Shown here: piece after piece, positions 47,726-59,083 of the stretch
Position numbering within the stretch: the first letter of the stretch is position 1
Layout of the letters: the number at the start of each line of letters is the position of its first letter
Position numbers and translations under genes: made by a program
From: Erinaceus europaeus
Lineage: Eukaryota; Chordata; Mammalia; Eulipotyphla; Erinaceidae
Direction of reading: 5' to 3'
NCBI RefSeq assembly: GCF_950295315.1
Contig: NW_026647188.1
Location: 1,116,001-1,180,000, forward strand
DNA length: 64,000 nucleotides
Notes under the pieces: model-generated
The model's database searches: none
Told to the model about the DNA's origin: nothing
What the model saw: only the letters and a program-made list of their open reading frames with translations

Positions 47726-47871
47726 GAATTCAAAAACCTCCTACACTGTGTTCATTAATGACAAGTTCAAACCTGGCTTGTAGAGATTGTAAGGTAGCAG
47801 CTCTCATGCCCACAGACCCCAGACAGCCCCAGCCTTTACCATATGCTGTACTACCAGACCTGACACTAATG

Positions 47872-47940
47872 TGTGTGTGTGTGTGTCTGTGTGTGTTTGT
47901 GTGTGTGTGTGTGTGTCTGTCTGTGTGTGTCTGTGTGTGC
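47872..47940 (+). repeat. (TG)n head tract, U19
   Basis: TG with several TC and TT interruptions. Longest head tract in the window. Confidence 0.95.
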
Positions 47941-49012
47941 TCAGAGCTTACTTGTAGTAGTCTCAGAGCATGGGTTTCAAGGTAGCCAGCCTCACCTGCA
48001 ACTTATGTACAGAGAACCTAGCTGGTCAGAGCAAGCCAGATAGCCCAGATTCTGGGTAAGCAAGAATGCCAGAGAACTATGTGGAAGCCCAGGACCCTAT
48101 ATGAGCCCCTGGTCACCACTTACCCAGCTAGGGAAAAGCTGGCCTAGTGGCAAATCAGAGCTGCAGCTGTCTCTCTGTCTCTCTTCCTGCTTGGGCCCTG
48201 CTCTCTCAATTTAAGACTGTTTCCTTCTCAATAACAAAGTTACAAATGATGTACAGAAATACAAGGAAATTGGGAAAAATCACCCCCGTAGCCACTATTA
48301 CATGCAACTGTTGACTGTAAACCATTCATCCCCCAAGAAAGAACAGAATAAATATTTGTGAGGTTAAAAACACTGTAAGTTAAATAGGGAACATTTATTA
48401 GAGCCATGCAATACTAATCCATTGTGCATTGGATGTCACTGTCAAAAACAGTGCAGTAGTAGTTGTAGTAGTGTGTAGTATCTGCAAAAGGAAATGTATT
48501 GTGTGTCCAAAGTTCCCTTCAATTATAACAGAAAATCTATCAGACAGAAGAAATGACCCCTCATGTGATATCGGAATAAATATATAAATAAATATGAAAA
48601 TACATGGGGATGATCCAGGAGGATTTGAAAAAAATAAAAAATAAAAACAAAAAACACAGGAAGACATGATTACAGCAGAAATATAGAAAACGTCTGCTGA
48701 GAAACAGAGGGCTGCTTCTAAAATTCCCTGACACTTCAGGGTCCAGGCAAATTAAGACTTCCTGTGAATGAAAAGAAACACATACATATTGAAACTTACA
48801 CTAGAAATTGGAGGCAAGTTCTGTGCTATGATAATTACAATAAGGATACTGATAGAAAGGCTATTGGAAATGCTCCTGGAAGGTTTATAATTTATAATTG
48901 TATTGAAACCTGCTCCAAATATGTGACCAATTATTTATGAATAAAGAGGCTGTTATAAATGTGGTAATTCTGCATTAAGATCAAATAAAAAGGTCAAAAA
49001 TTCTAAAAATGA

Positions 49013-49015
<3 letters not shown>

Positions 49016-49072
<57 letters not shown>
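49016..49072 (+). repeat. (TA)n tract in D, U19
   Basis: About 55 bp of pure TA at the D end, where sister units have mixed tatatgtatatt. Confidence 0.96.
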
Positions 49073-49075
<3 letters not shown>

Positions 49076-49888
49076 GTATATGTATGTGTTTCTTTATTAT
49101 AAACTATGAGGTATACTGGCATGTCTATGAGGAGACAGAGAATGGCTTGTGCCAGAGAGTCTTACAAAGCTGAGGCTCCAGAAACCTAGGTGAAATCACC
49201 AACAAAACAAGCCAGAGCTCAGCAGTGCCATGGTGACTCTCTTTGTATATCTGGACCTGTCAGTAAAATAATGTATAAGTAAAATATTAACGAGTGCAGA
49301 CATAGTGAGTGAGAGCCTGTGAGAGTCAGAGACAGAGAAGGCAAGAAGAGAAATAGAAGATTTGGAAAAAGACCAGAAGTCAAAAACCTCCCACACTGTG
49401 TTCATACATGACAGGTTCAAACCTGGGTTGTAGAGATTGTAAGGCAGCAGTCTCATGTCCACAGACCCCAGACAACCCCAGCCTTAACCATATGTGTGTA
49501 CTATTTACGACAGGAAATGTATTGTGAGTGTAAAATTCCCTTCAATTATAAGAGAAATATCTATCAAGCAGAAGAAATGACCCCTCATGTTATATAGAAC
49601 TAAATAAATAAATATGCAAATAAATGGGGATGATCTAGGAGGAATTGAAAAATATGAAAAATAAAAACAAAAAGCACAAGAAGACATGATTACAGTAGAA
49701 ACATAGAAACCATCTGCTGAGAAACAGATGGCTGCTTCAAAAATTCCGAGACACTTCAGAGTCCATGGAAATTAAGATTTCAGGAGAATGAAAAGAAACT
49801 CATATGTCTTGAAGCTTACACTAGGGAAAGGAGGCAAGTTCTGTATTATGATAATTTCAATAAGGATGCTGATAGAAATGCTATTAGA

Positions 49889-50534
49889 TAATCAGTGACC
49901 TAGAGCAGTTTTTCATATGTTTGTTAGCCTTTTGGATCTCCTCTGTGGTGAATGTTTTGTTCATTTCCTCTGCCCATTTTTGGATGGGGTCATTTGCTTT
50001 TTTGCGGCTAAGTTTGCTGAGCTCTTTATATATTTTGGTGATTAGTTTCTTGTCTGATGTCTGGCATGTGAAGATCTTCTCCCATTCTGTGAGGGGTCTC
50101 TCTGTTTGTTTAATAGTTTCTTTGGATGTGCAGAAGCTTTTCAATTTGATGTAGTCCCATTGGTTTGTTTCTGCTTTGGTCTTCATTGCAATTGGGTTTG
50201 ATTCATCAAAGATGTCCTTGAGGTGTATGTGGGAAAGTGTTTTACCAATGTTTTCCTCTAAGTATTTGATTGTTTCTGGTCTGACATCTAGGTCTTTGAT
50301 CCATTTGGAGTTGATTTTTGTTTCTGGTGAGATAAAGTGGTTCAATTTCATTCTTCTGCATGTTTCAACCCAGTTTTCCCAGCACCATTTATTGAAGAGA
50401 GCCTCCTTTTTCCATTTAATCCTTTGGGCCCCCTTATCAAAGATTAGATGCCCATAGGTGTTGGGATTTACTTCTGGGCTTTCAATTCTGTTCCACTGGT
50501 CTGTATGCCTATTTTTGTTCCAGTACCATGCTGT
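49889..50534 (-). pseudogene. LINE-1 ORF2 fragment, region after the reverse transcriptase
   Basis: The reverse strand is open for about 215 codons. It contains [49 protein letters not shown] and [12 protein letters not shown], conserved strings of mammalian L1 ORF2 between the reverse transcriptase and the cysteine-rich end. No stop or frameshift is visible, which points to a recent insertion. It is the inverted 5' piece of L1 no. 4. Confidence 0.94.
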
Positions 50535-50870
50535 TAGGCTTCCCTGGATTGAAGACCCCACCAATGTGTCCTGGAGCTCAGCTTCCCCAGAGTCACACCC
50601 TACTAGGGAAAGAGAGAGGCAGACTGGGGGTATGGACCGACCAGTCAACGCCCATGTTCAGCGGGGAAGCAATTACAGAAGCCAGACCTTCTACCTTCTG
50701 CATCCCTCAACGACCCTGAGTCCATGCTCCCAGAGGGATAGAGAATGGGAAAGCTATCAGGGGAGGGGGTGGGTTATGGGGATTGGGTGTTGGGAATTGT
50801 GTGGAGTTGTACCCCTCCTACCTTATGCTTTTGTTCACTAATCCTTTCTTAAATAAAAAATTAAAAAAAA

Positions 50871-51058
50871 AGAACCTGGGTTCAAGCCCCAAGTCCCCAC
50901 CAGCAGGGACTTTAAGAGTAGGGGAGAAGTGCTGCAGGTATCTCTTCCCACTCCCTGAATTTCTCCTTCCCCTCTCAGGAGTGGTAGATTGCTTGTGCAA
51001 GCACTAAGCCCCAGTGATAAACATAGCGCCAAAAATAAAAAATGAATAAAAAAAAAAA
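50871..51058 (+). mobile_element. tRNA-derived SINE, 5' truncated
   Basis: It opens with gaacctgggttcaagcccc, in which GGTTCAAGCCC fits the pol III B box. A pyrimidine-rich stretch follows, then gtggtagattgcttgtgc, and an A-rich end with aaataaaa. The part upstream of the B box is missing. The family looks like hedgehog tRNA SINEs from memory; a library search would name it. Confidence 0.75.
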
Positions 51059-51546
51059 AGAAATGCTATTAGAAATGCTACTGGAAGGTTCTATTATTTA
51101 TAATTGTATTGAATCCTGCTCCAGATATGTGGCCAATTTAATGAAAAAGGAAGCTGTTATAAATGTGTTAATTCTGATTAACATCAATTACATAGGTTGA
51201 CAATTCCAAAAATGACAGATATATATATATATGTATATTTATATATGTATAAGGATGTATATCTTTATTATAAAGTCTGAGAGATACTGCCATGGATATG
51301 AGGAGACAGAATATGGCTTGAGTCAAAGAGACTTACAAAACTGAGGCTCAAGTAGCCTAGGTGAAAACACCAACAAAAAAGCCAGAGCTCAGCAGTGCTC
51401 TGGCAACTCACTTTGTATATCCGGGCCTGTCAATAAAATGAGGATATAAGTAAAATATGACTGAGTGCAGACAGAGTGAGTGAGAGCCTGTGAGAGTCAG
51501 AGACAGAGAAGGCGAGAAGAGAAATAGAAGAGTTTGAAATAGACCA

Positions 51547-52531
51547 GAAGTCAATCCCCCCTAGAATTTGTTCATTCATGATAGGTTCAAACCTGGGTTG
51601 TAGAGATTGTAAGACAGCAGCTATAATGCCTACAGACCCCAGAGAACCCAGGGCTTCTGCATATTTGTGTACTATTTGCCCCAGGAAATGTATTGTGCTT
51701 CAAAAGTTCCCTTCAATTACACAAGAAAATCTATCAAGCAGAAGAAATGACCCTATATGTGATACCTGACTAAATAAATAAATATGCAAATAAATGGGGA
51801 TGATCTAGGAGGACTTGAAAAAATAAAAAAATAAATAAAAACAAAAACCACAAGAAGACCTGATTACAACAGAAACATAGAAACCATCTGCTGAGAAACA
51901 GAGGGCTGCTTCAAAAATCCCCTAACACATCAGGGTCCAGGGAAACTAAGATTTCCGGAGAAAGAAAACAAACACATATGTATTGAAGCTTACACTAGAA
52001 AAAGAAGGGAAGTTCTGGGCTATTATAATTACAATAAGGATGCTAATGGAAACACGATTAGAAATGCTACTGGAAGGTTCTATTATTTATATTTGTATTG
52101 AATGCTGCTCAGACTATATGGCCATTATTTCTGAAAAACTAGGCTGTTATAAATGTGGTAATACTGAATTAAGGTCAAACACATAGTTCGACAATTCTAA
52201 AAATGACAGATATATAAATATATATGTATATATATATGTATGTATATCTTTATTATAAACTCTGAGTGATACTGGCATGGAAATGAGGAGACAGAATATG
52301 GCTTGTGTCAGAAAGACTTACAAACTGAGGCTCCTGTAGCCTAGGTGAAATCGCCAACACAACAAACCAGAGCTCAGCAGTGCTCTGGTAACTCTCTTTG
52401 TATATCTGGGCCTGTCAGTAAAATAAGTATATAAGTAAAATATAAATGAGTGAAGACAGAGTGTGTGAGAGCATGTGAGAGTTAGAGACAGAGAAGGCGA
52501 GAAGAGAAATAGATGAGTTGGAAAGAGACCA
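51547..52531 (+). repeat. U21: type III unit, 985 bp
   Basis: The anchor is more diverged here (gaagtcaatcccccc). D ends in a TA tract at 52208-52250, then C. It follows U20 directly, the only place in the window where two type III units are adjacent. Confidence 0.9.
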
Positions 52532-52674
52532 GAATTCAAAAACCTCCTACACTGTGTTCATTGATGACAGGTTCAAACCTGGCTTGTAGAGATTCTTAGG
52601 CAGCAGCTCTCATGCCCACAGACCCTAGAGAGCCCCAGCCTTCACCATATGCTGTACTACCAGACCTGACAGTA

Positions 52675-52675
<1 letters not shown>

Positions 52676-52707
<32 letters not shown>

Positions 52708-52731
52708 TGTCTGTCAGTGTGTGTCTGTGTG
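52676..52731 (+). repeat. (TG)n(TCTG)n head tract, U22
   Basis: TG run followed by CTGTCTGTCAG and more TG. Confidence 0.95.
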
Positions 52732-54701
52732 TGCTCAGAACTCACCTATAGTAGTCTCAGAGCATGTGTGTCAAGGTTTCCAGCCTCACCTGCAACTTAT
52801 GTACAGAGAACCTAGCTGGTTAGGGAAAGCCAGCTAGCCCAGATTCTGGCTAAGCAAGAATGCATTTGCAAAGGGATTTTCATGTCTCGCTCTCCAGAGT
52901 TCCCGATTCAATCTCATGCCTCACTATCATCCAAACACTGCCAATGGGGCAAGCTGGGGCACCCCGCAGAATTCAGGGGCAGCCCCCTGTCCAGTCACGT
53001 TTGGCTGAAAACTCAGTCTCCAGGCTCCCAGTCCACTTCTCAGTGGAAAGCAGATTACAAGCCCAGAAAGAACCCAGAAAGAGTTCCAACATAGATGGGA
53101 ACTGTGTTTGACCAAACAATAGTGGATGAACCCGGACCCTACACCTCCCCATTGGGTCCTGCTAAGGCAATTGCTCCTGTGGCCTCACAATCCCTGATCA
53201 TGGTGTTCTGGTGTCCACACATCACACTCAGAGAGATACCCAGAAGTAGGCATCCATGAGTGTCCCATACAAAGTCGCTTTGCTTGCAGGAAGCACAAAC
53301 TCCCCAGGCCTTTGCTATGGAGAGACAAAAGGAAGATGGATACCTCCATTGGCTGAATTAGGAGTTTCCAGTGGAGATCGCAGCCCCGCCCCTCACCTGA
53401 GGGCCTGGCTGATGCTAATAAAGGCAATTGGAAACACCTGTTACCACTTGGGCCCTGAGGACATACTCAGGAATCCCTCCAGGAGCTAGCAGGCTGGCAG
53501 ACCTCCTGACACCAGGATAGCTGTGCTCCTAGTTTGGAGGGCATTCTGGATAGAGGTGAGAATATACCCTAGATACAAGAAGGAACTTCAGTTTTCAAAA
53601 GGATTTGAAACCCCATGAGGCACTTGGAAAAGACTTTTCACAGCCATCAAAACACCCTCTTTCAGAACCCTGGAAGCTTCAGGTTTGCGTGGAAAATCTG
53701 TACTGGTGTGGCCATCAGTACCACAGATCCTTTACATTTTGCCCAATAGACGGAAAGCACAATGTGTGTGCCAGGGGGAAGAGTTTCACTTCTCTTGAGC
53801 TGGGATCTCATGGAATAAGGACAAGGACGCTGTGAAGGAAGGAGAGGAGGGATGCATTTAGGCTGAGTGTCAGCCTCAGACGCTGGAGAATGGGAGTCAA
53901 GCACAGAGGGCCTGGACAGCTGCAACTTGAGATGGACATATGCCTGTTACCTGCAGCAGATTCACTGTCTCCTAAGTTCCCCAATGTACTATGCCATATG
54001 CAGGAGACTAAATAATCCAAAGGGCAAAGAAAGGAATATTTCAACACCAGGAAGTCCGAGATCACGATGCATGACTACCAATAAGGGCCCAGTGAAGAAG
54101 GCATGTAGAGACAGTCATACAGACCGAATGACAGTGATAGAAAAGGACTGAAATTCAGGCACTGTGTTGATCAGTGCCAGAGAACTGATGACAAGCCCTC
54201 CATGCCCATGCATACTTCTTACAAGTGGCATTGTTATTTTATGTTTGTGAGGAAAGGTTACACTTAGAACATCTAGGTCTTAGCCCACTCTGAGAAGCAA
54301 CACTTGGCCTGCAGCCCACTCTCCAAAACTGCTCTTGCGTCACCAATTTGGAAGTAGTCTTAGTGATGCTCCAGCCAAGACGCAGGCTGGCGTATTGCAT
54401 CTCCCTGGCCAAGCGTCAGACTGTCCTGTGTGCAGGGAACTGCACTATGTCTATTTCTTCATTGATTTACAGTTTTGGTATAGGATTTGGTGGACAACAA
54501 GAGAAAGAGGGAAGTAGATGATTTGGCAGTGGTAGTTTGTGCTGAGAGAGAAGTGTAGAGTGATAAGAGGTATACAAATGGCTCTGTGAGATGTCTCTCA
54601 TGACTGTGGCTCAGAAGGTCCAGGTGTATCAGCATTACTACCCCAATCCAGAGCTGTTCAGGTCTCTAGCTAAAAAATATCTTCAGACCTATACATGTTA
54701 C

Positions 54702-54702
<1 letters not shown>

Positions 54703-54774
<72 letters not shown>
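54703..54774 (+). repeat. (TA)n(GA)n microsatellite, U22
   Basis: About 40 bp TA and 32 bp GA. Confidence 0.96.
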
Positions 54775-54777
<3 letters not shown>

Positions 54778-55064
54778 TGATGTAGTCATTTTCTACAATT
54801 GATTTGATATGACATTCAGACAATTGATTGCTAAAACCTGGAGAGAAACTGTGCATCAGGAAAAGAATTGTCCAAAGGAGTAAAATCTCAAAATCATTAG
54901 CTATATGCAGCTCCAACAGGGCAGATCGAAAAAGGCTCGAGAAAGACCTCATCCAGGAGACTCTCCACATGGACAGGCACCACTAGTCTGGCAACACACA
55001 CAGGACAGCTGCTAATTCCCAGTGCAAGCCTCAGGGCAAAAACCTCTCCCTCTTCAGTGTCTCA

Positions 55065-56212
55065 GATTTCAAAAACCTCCTACACTGTGTTCATTGATGA
55101 CAGGTTCAAACCTCGCTTGTACAGATTGTAAGGCAGCAGCTTGGAAAAGGCATTTCACAGCCATCAAAACACCCTCTTTCTAAACCCTGGAAGCTTCCGT
55201 TTAGCGTGGAAATTCTAGACACTGGTGTGGCCATCAGTACCACAGATCCTTTACATTCGGCTTAATAGAGTAAAAGCACAATGTGTGTACCAGGGGGATA
55301 GAGTTTCACTTCTCTTCACCTGGGCTATCATGGAATAAGGACAAGGATGCTCTGCAGGAAGGTGAGGAGGGCTGCATTTAGGCTGAGTAACAGCCTCAGG
55401 GCCCTGGAGAATGGGAGTCAATCACAGAGGGCCTGGACAGCTGCAGCTGCAAATGGACATATGCCTGGAACCTGCAGCAGCAAAGCTGTCTCCGCAGTTC
55501 CCCTCTGTACTACACCATGTGCAGGAAACTAAATAATCCAAAGGGCAAAGAAAGGAAAATTTCAACACTAGGAAGACTGAGTTCACGATGCATGCACTGA
55601 CTTCCAGTAAGGGCCCAGGGAAGAAGGCTCATAGAGACAGTCAGAGAGACAGTATGACAGAGACAGAAACGGACTGAAATTCTGGCCCTGTGTTGATCAG
55701 TGCCAGAGCACTGAAGACAAACCCTCCATGCCCATGCATACTTCTTACAAGTGGCATTGCTATTTTATGTTTGTGAGGAAAGGTGACACTTAGAACATCT
55801 AGATCTTAGCCACTCTGAGAAGCAACACTTGGCCGGCAGCCCACTCTCCAAAACTGCGCCCTCCTCTCCAAATTGGAAGTAGTCTTAGTGATGCTCCAGC
55901 CAAAATGCAAGCTGGCATATTGCATCTCCCTGGTCCAGCCTCAACCTGTCCTGTGTGCAAGGAACTGCACCATGTCTATTTCTTCTTTGATTTACAGTTT
56001 TGGGATAGGACTTGGTGGAAAAAAAGAGCAAGAGGGAAGTAGATGATTTGGCAGCTGTAGTTGTGCTGAGAGAGAATTGTAGTGTGATAAAGGATATGAC
56101 TCTGTGAGATGTCTCTCATGACTATGGCTCAGAAGGACCAGGTGTATCCACTTTACTACCCTAATAGAGCTGTGCAGGTCTCTAGTAAAAATATTTTCAG
56201 ACATCTACATGT

Positions 56213-56277
<65 letters not shown>

Positions 56278-56584
56278 AGAGAGAGACACTGATGTAGTAA
56301 TTTTCTACAATGGATTCGATATGACATTCAGACAATTGATTGCTAAAACCTGGAGATAAACTGTGCATCAGGAAAAGAATTGTCCAAAGGAGTAAAATCT
56401 CCAAATCATTAGCTATATGCAGCTCAAACGGGACCTATCTAAAAAGGCTTGCGAAGGAACTCATCCAGGAGACTCTCCACATGGACAGGCACCACAAGTT
56501 TCCTAGTCTGGCAACACACACAGGGCAGCTGCTAGTTCCCAGTGCAAGCCTCAGGGCAAAAACCTCTCCCTCTTCAGTGTCTCA
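55065..56584 (+). repeat. U23: type I unit with a 1 kb internal deletion
   Basis: After about 80 bp of head the sequence jumps at 55142 (ggcagcagcttggaaaaggc) to the mid body, losing about 1.0 kb and the TG tract. The remaining body shares private variants with the next unit: ggcatttcac, ggaaattctagacactgg, gctatcatgg and gagtaacagcctc. It ends in a long TA tract (56214-56286) and the tail. Confidence 0.88.
56214..56286 (+). repeat. (TA)n microsatellite, U23
   Basis: About 60 bp pure TA but only a few GA units, so the TA and GA parts vary independently. Confidence 0.96.
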
Positions 56585-59083
56585 GAATTCAAAAACCTCC
56601 TACGCTGTGTTCACTGATGACACGTTCAAACCTCACTTGTAGAGATTGTAAGGCAGCAGATCTCTGTCTGCCCACAGACCCCAGACAGCCCCAACATTCA
56701 CCATATGCTGTACTACCAACCTGACAGTGATGTGTGTGTGTGTGTGTGTGTCTGTCTGTCTGTCTGTCTGACTGTGTGTGTCTGTGTGTACTCAGAGCTC
56801 ACCTGTAGTAGTCTCAGAGCATGGGTGGCAAGGTAGCCAGCCTCACCTGCAACTTATGTACAGAGAACCTAGCTGGACCGGCCAAGCCAGCTAGCCCAGA
56901 TTCTGGCTAAGCATGAATGCATATGCAAAGGGACTTTCATGTCTAAATCTCCTGAGTTCCCTATTCAATCCCATGCCTCACTATCTATCATCCCGGGGAA
57001 GCCCGGGCACCCCTCAGAATTCAGGGGCATGACCCTGTCCAGTCACGTTTGGCTGCCTACTCAGTCTCCAGGCTCTCAGTCCACTCTTCAGGGCAGCACA
57101 TTACAAGCACAGAAATTACCCAAAAAGAGCTGTGTTTCAACATAGATGGGAAATGTGTTCGACCAAACAATAGTGGATGAACCCGGTCCCTTACATCTAC
57201 TCTTTGGGTCTGGCTAAGGCAATTGCTCCTGTGGCCTCACATCCCTGATCATGGTGTGCTGCTGTCTGCACATCACACTCAGAGAGATTCCCAGAAGTAG
57301 GCATGCAGCAGTGTCCCATACAAAGTCGCTCTGCTTGCAGGAAGCACAAACTCCCCGGGCCCTTTCTATGGACAGACAAAAGAAAGATGGATGCCTCCAT
57401 TGGCTGAATTCGGAGCTTCCAGTGTAGATCACAGCCCCAAACCTCACCTGCGGGCCTGGCTGCTGCTAATAAAGGCAATTGGAAACACCTGTTACCACTT
57501 GGGCCCTGAGTATATATTCAGGAATCCCTTCAGGAGCTAGCAGGCTGGCAGACCCCCTCACCCCGGGATAGCTGTACTCCTAGTTGGGCGGCCCTTCTGG
57601 CCAGAGGTGAGAATATTCCCTAGATACAAGAAAGAACTTCAGGTTTCAAAAGGATTTGAAAACCCTTGAGGCACTTGGAAAAGGCATTTCACAGCCATCA
57701 AAACACCCTATTGCAAAACCCTGGAAGCTTCCATTTAGCGTGGAAATTCTAGACACTGGTGTGGCCATCAGTACCACAGATCCTTTACATTCAGCTTAAT
57801 AGAGGAAAAGCACAATGTGTGTACCAGGGGGATAGAGTTTCACTTCTCTTCACCTGGGCTATCATGGAATAAGGACAAGGATTCTCTGCAAGAAGGTGAG
57901 GAGGGCTGCATTTAGGCTGAGTAACAGCCTCAGGGCCCTGGAGAATGGGAGTCAAGCACAGAGGGCCTGGACAGCTGCATCTGCAGATGGACATATGCCT
58001 GGAACCTGCAGCAGCAATGCTGTCTCCGCAGTTCCCCTCTGTACTACACCATGTGCAGGAGACTAAATAATCCAAAGGGCAAAGAAAGGAAAATTTCAAC
58101 AACAGGATGACTGAGTTCACGATGCATGCACTGACTTCCAGTAAGGGCCCAGGGAAGAAGGCTCATAGAGACAGTCAGAGAGACAGGATGACAGAGACAG
58201 AAATTGACTGAAATTCTGGCCCTGTGTTGATCAGTGCCAGAGCACTGAAGACAAATCCTCCATGCCCATGCATACTTCTTACAAGTGGCATTGCTATTTT
58301 ATGTTTTTGAGGAAAGGTAACACCTAGAACATCTAGATCTTAGCCACTCTGAGAAGCAACACTTGGCCAGCAGCCCACTCTCCAAAATTGCGCCCTTCTC
58401 TCCAAATTGAAAGTAGTCTTAGTGATGCTCCAGCCAAGATGCAGGCTGGCGTCTTTCATCTCCCTGGTCCAGCTTCCACCTGTCCTGTGTACAGGGAACT
58501 GCACTATGTCTTTTTCTTCTTTGATTTACAGTTTTGGGATAGGACTCGGTGGACAAAATGATCAAGAGGGAAGTAGATGATTTGGCAGCAGTAGTTTGTG
58601 CTTAGAGAGATTTGTAGAGTAATAAATGATATGGCTCTGTGAGATGTCTCTCATGACTGTGGCTCAGAAGGGCCAAGTGTATCCAATTTACTACACTAAT
58701 CCAGAGCTGTGCAGGTCTCTAGCTAAAAATATTTTCAGACATATACAAGTTACATATATAGAGAGAGAGATAGAGAAAGAGAGATACACTGATGTAGCCA
58801 TTTTCTACAATGGATTCGATATGACATTCAGACAATTGATTGCTAAAACCTGGATAGAAACTGTGTGTCAGGAAAAGAATTGTCCAAAGGAGTAAAATCT
58901 CCAATACATTAGCTATATGCAGCTCAGTGGGACTGATCGAAAAAGGCTTGAGAAGGAACTCATCCAGGAGACTCTCCACATGGACAGGAACCACAAGATT
59001 CCTAGTCTGGCAACACACACAGGGCAGCTGCTGGTTCCCAGTGCAAGCCTCAGGGCAAAAACCTCTCCCTCTTCCGTGTCTCA
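56585..59083 (+). repeat. U24: complete type I alpha unit, 2499 bp
   Basis: The cleanest type I copy: TG/TCTG tract at about 56731-56781, alpha markers throughout the body, a short TA/GA tract near 58753-58786, and a tail running straight into the next head. It shares the private body variants listed for U23, so the two are recent tandem sisters over that stretch. Confidence 0.92.

Larger units (their letters stand above)
47726..49375 (+). repeat. U19: complete AEDC unit, 1650 bp
   Basis: Head with an unusually long TG tract (47872-47940), short body to about 48068, E (about 48069-48490), D (to about 49085, ending in a long TA tract) and C. It has neither the extra segment of U11 nor the deletion of U8, so it is the best reference for this unit kind. 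Confidence 0.9.
49874..51073 (+). mobile_element. L1 no. 4 plus SINE: 5'-inverted L1 carrying a tRNA-type SINE, 15 bp TSD
   Basis: Target duplication AGAAATGCTATTAGA at 49874-49888 and 51059-51073. 49889 to about 50534 is ORF2 in reverse orientation. About 50535-50870 is 3' UTR in forward orientation with an A-rich tail. 50871-51058 is a SINE ending in its own A run, which reaches the duplication. One pair of duplications brackets both elements, so they either arrived together (3' transduction of a downstream SINE) or the SINE later landed in the L1 A-tail. The A-rich context hides any SINE duplication. Confidence 0.9.
49376..51546 (+). repeat. U20: type III unit split by an L1 plus SINE
   Basis: Removing the insertion and one target duplication (49889-51073, 1185 bp) leaves exactly 986 bp, the type III length. 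That independently confirms the insertion boundaries. The insertion lies in D at agaaatgctattaga. Confidence 0.92.
52532..55064 (+). repeat. U22: complete type I gamma unit, 2533 bp
   Basis: Head with TG tract (52676-52731), gamma body markers (atgtctcgctctcc near 52882, agaaagagttccaac near 53077, catccatgagtg near 53251, aggaagtccgagatcac near 54049), TA/GA tract (54703-54774) and tail joined directly to the next head. Confidence 0.92.

Noticed and set aside
57490..57520. AATAAA in the body (ctgctaataaaggcaattgg in most units) as a gene 3' end
   Set aside because: The hexamer is conserved across units, but no upstream coding frame or clear downstream GT-rich element marks a transcript end. 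It may be chance in AT-rich DNA.
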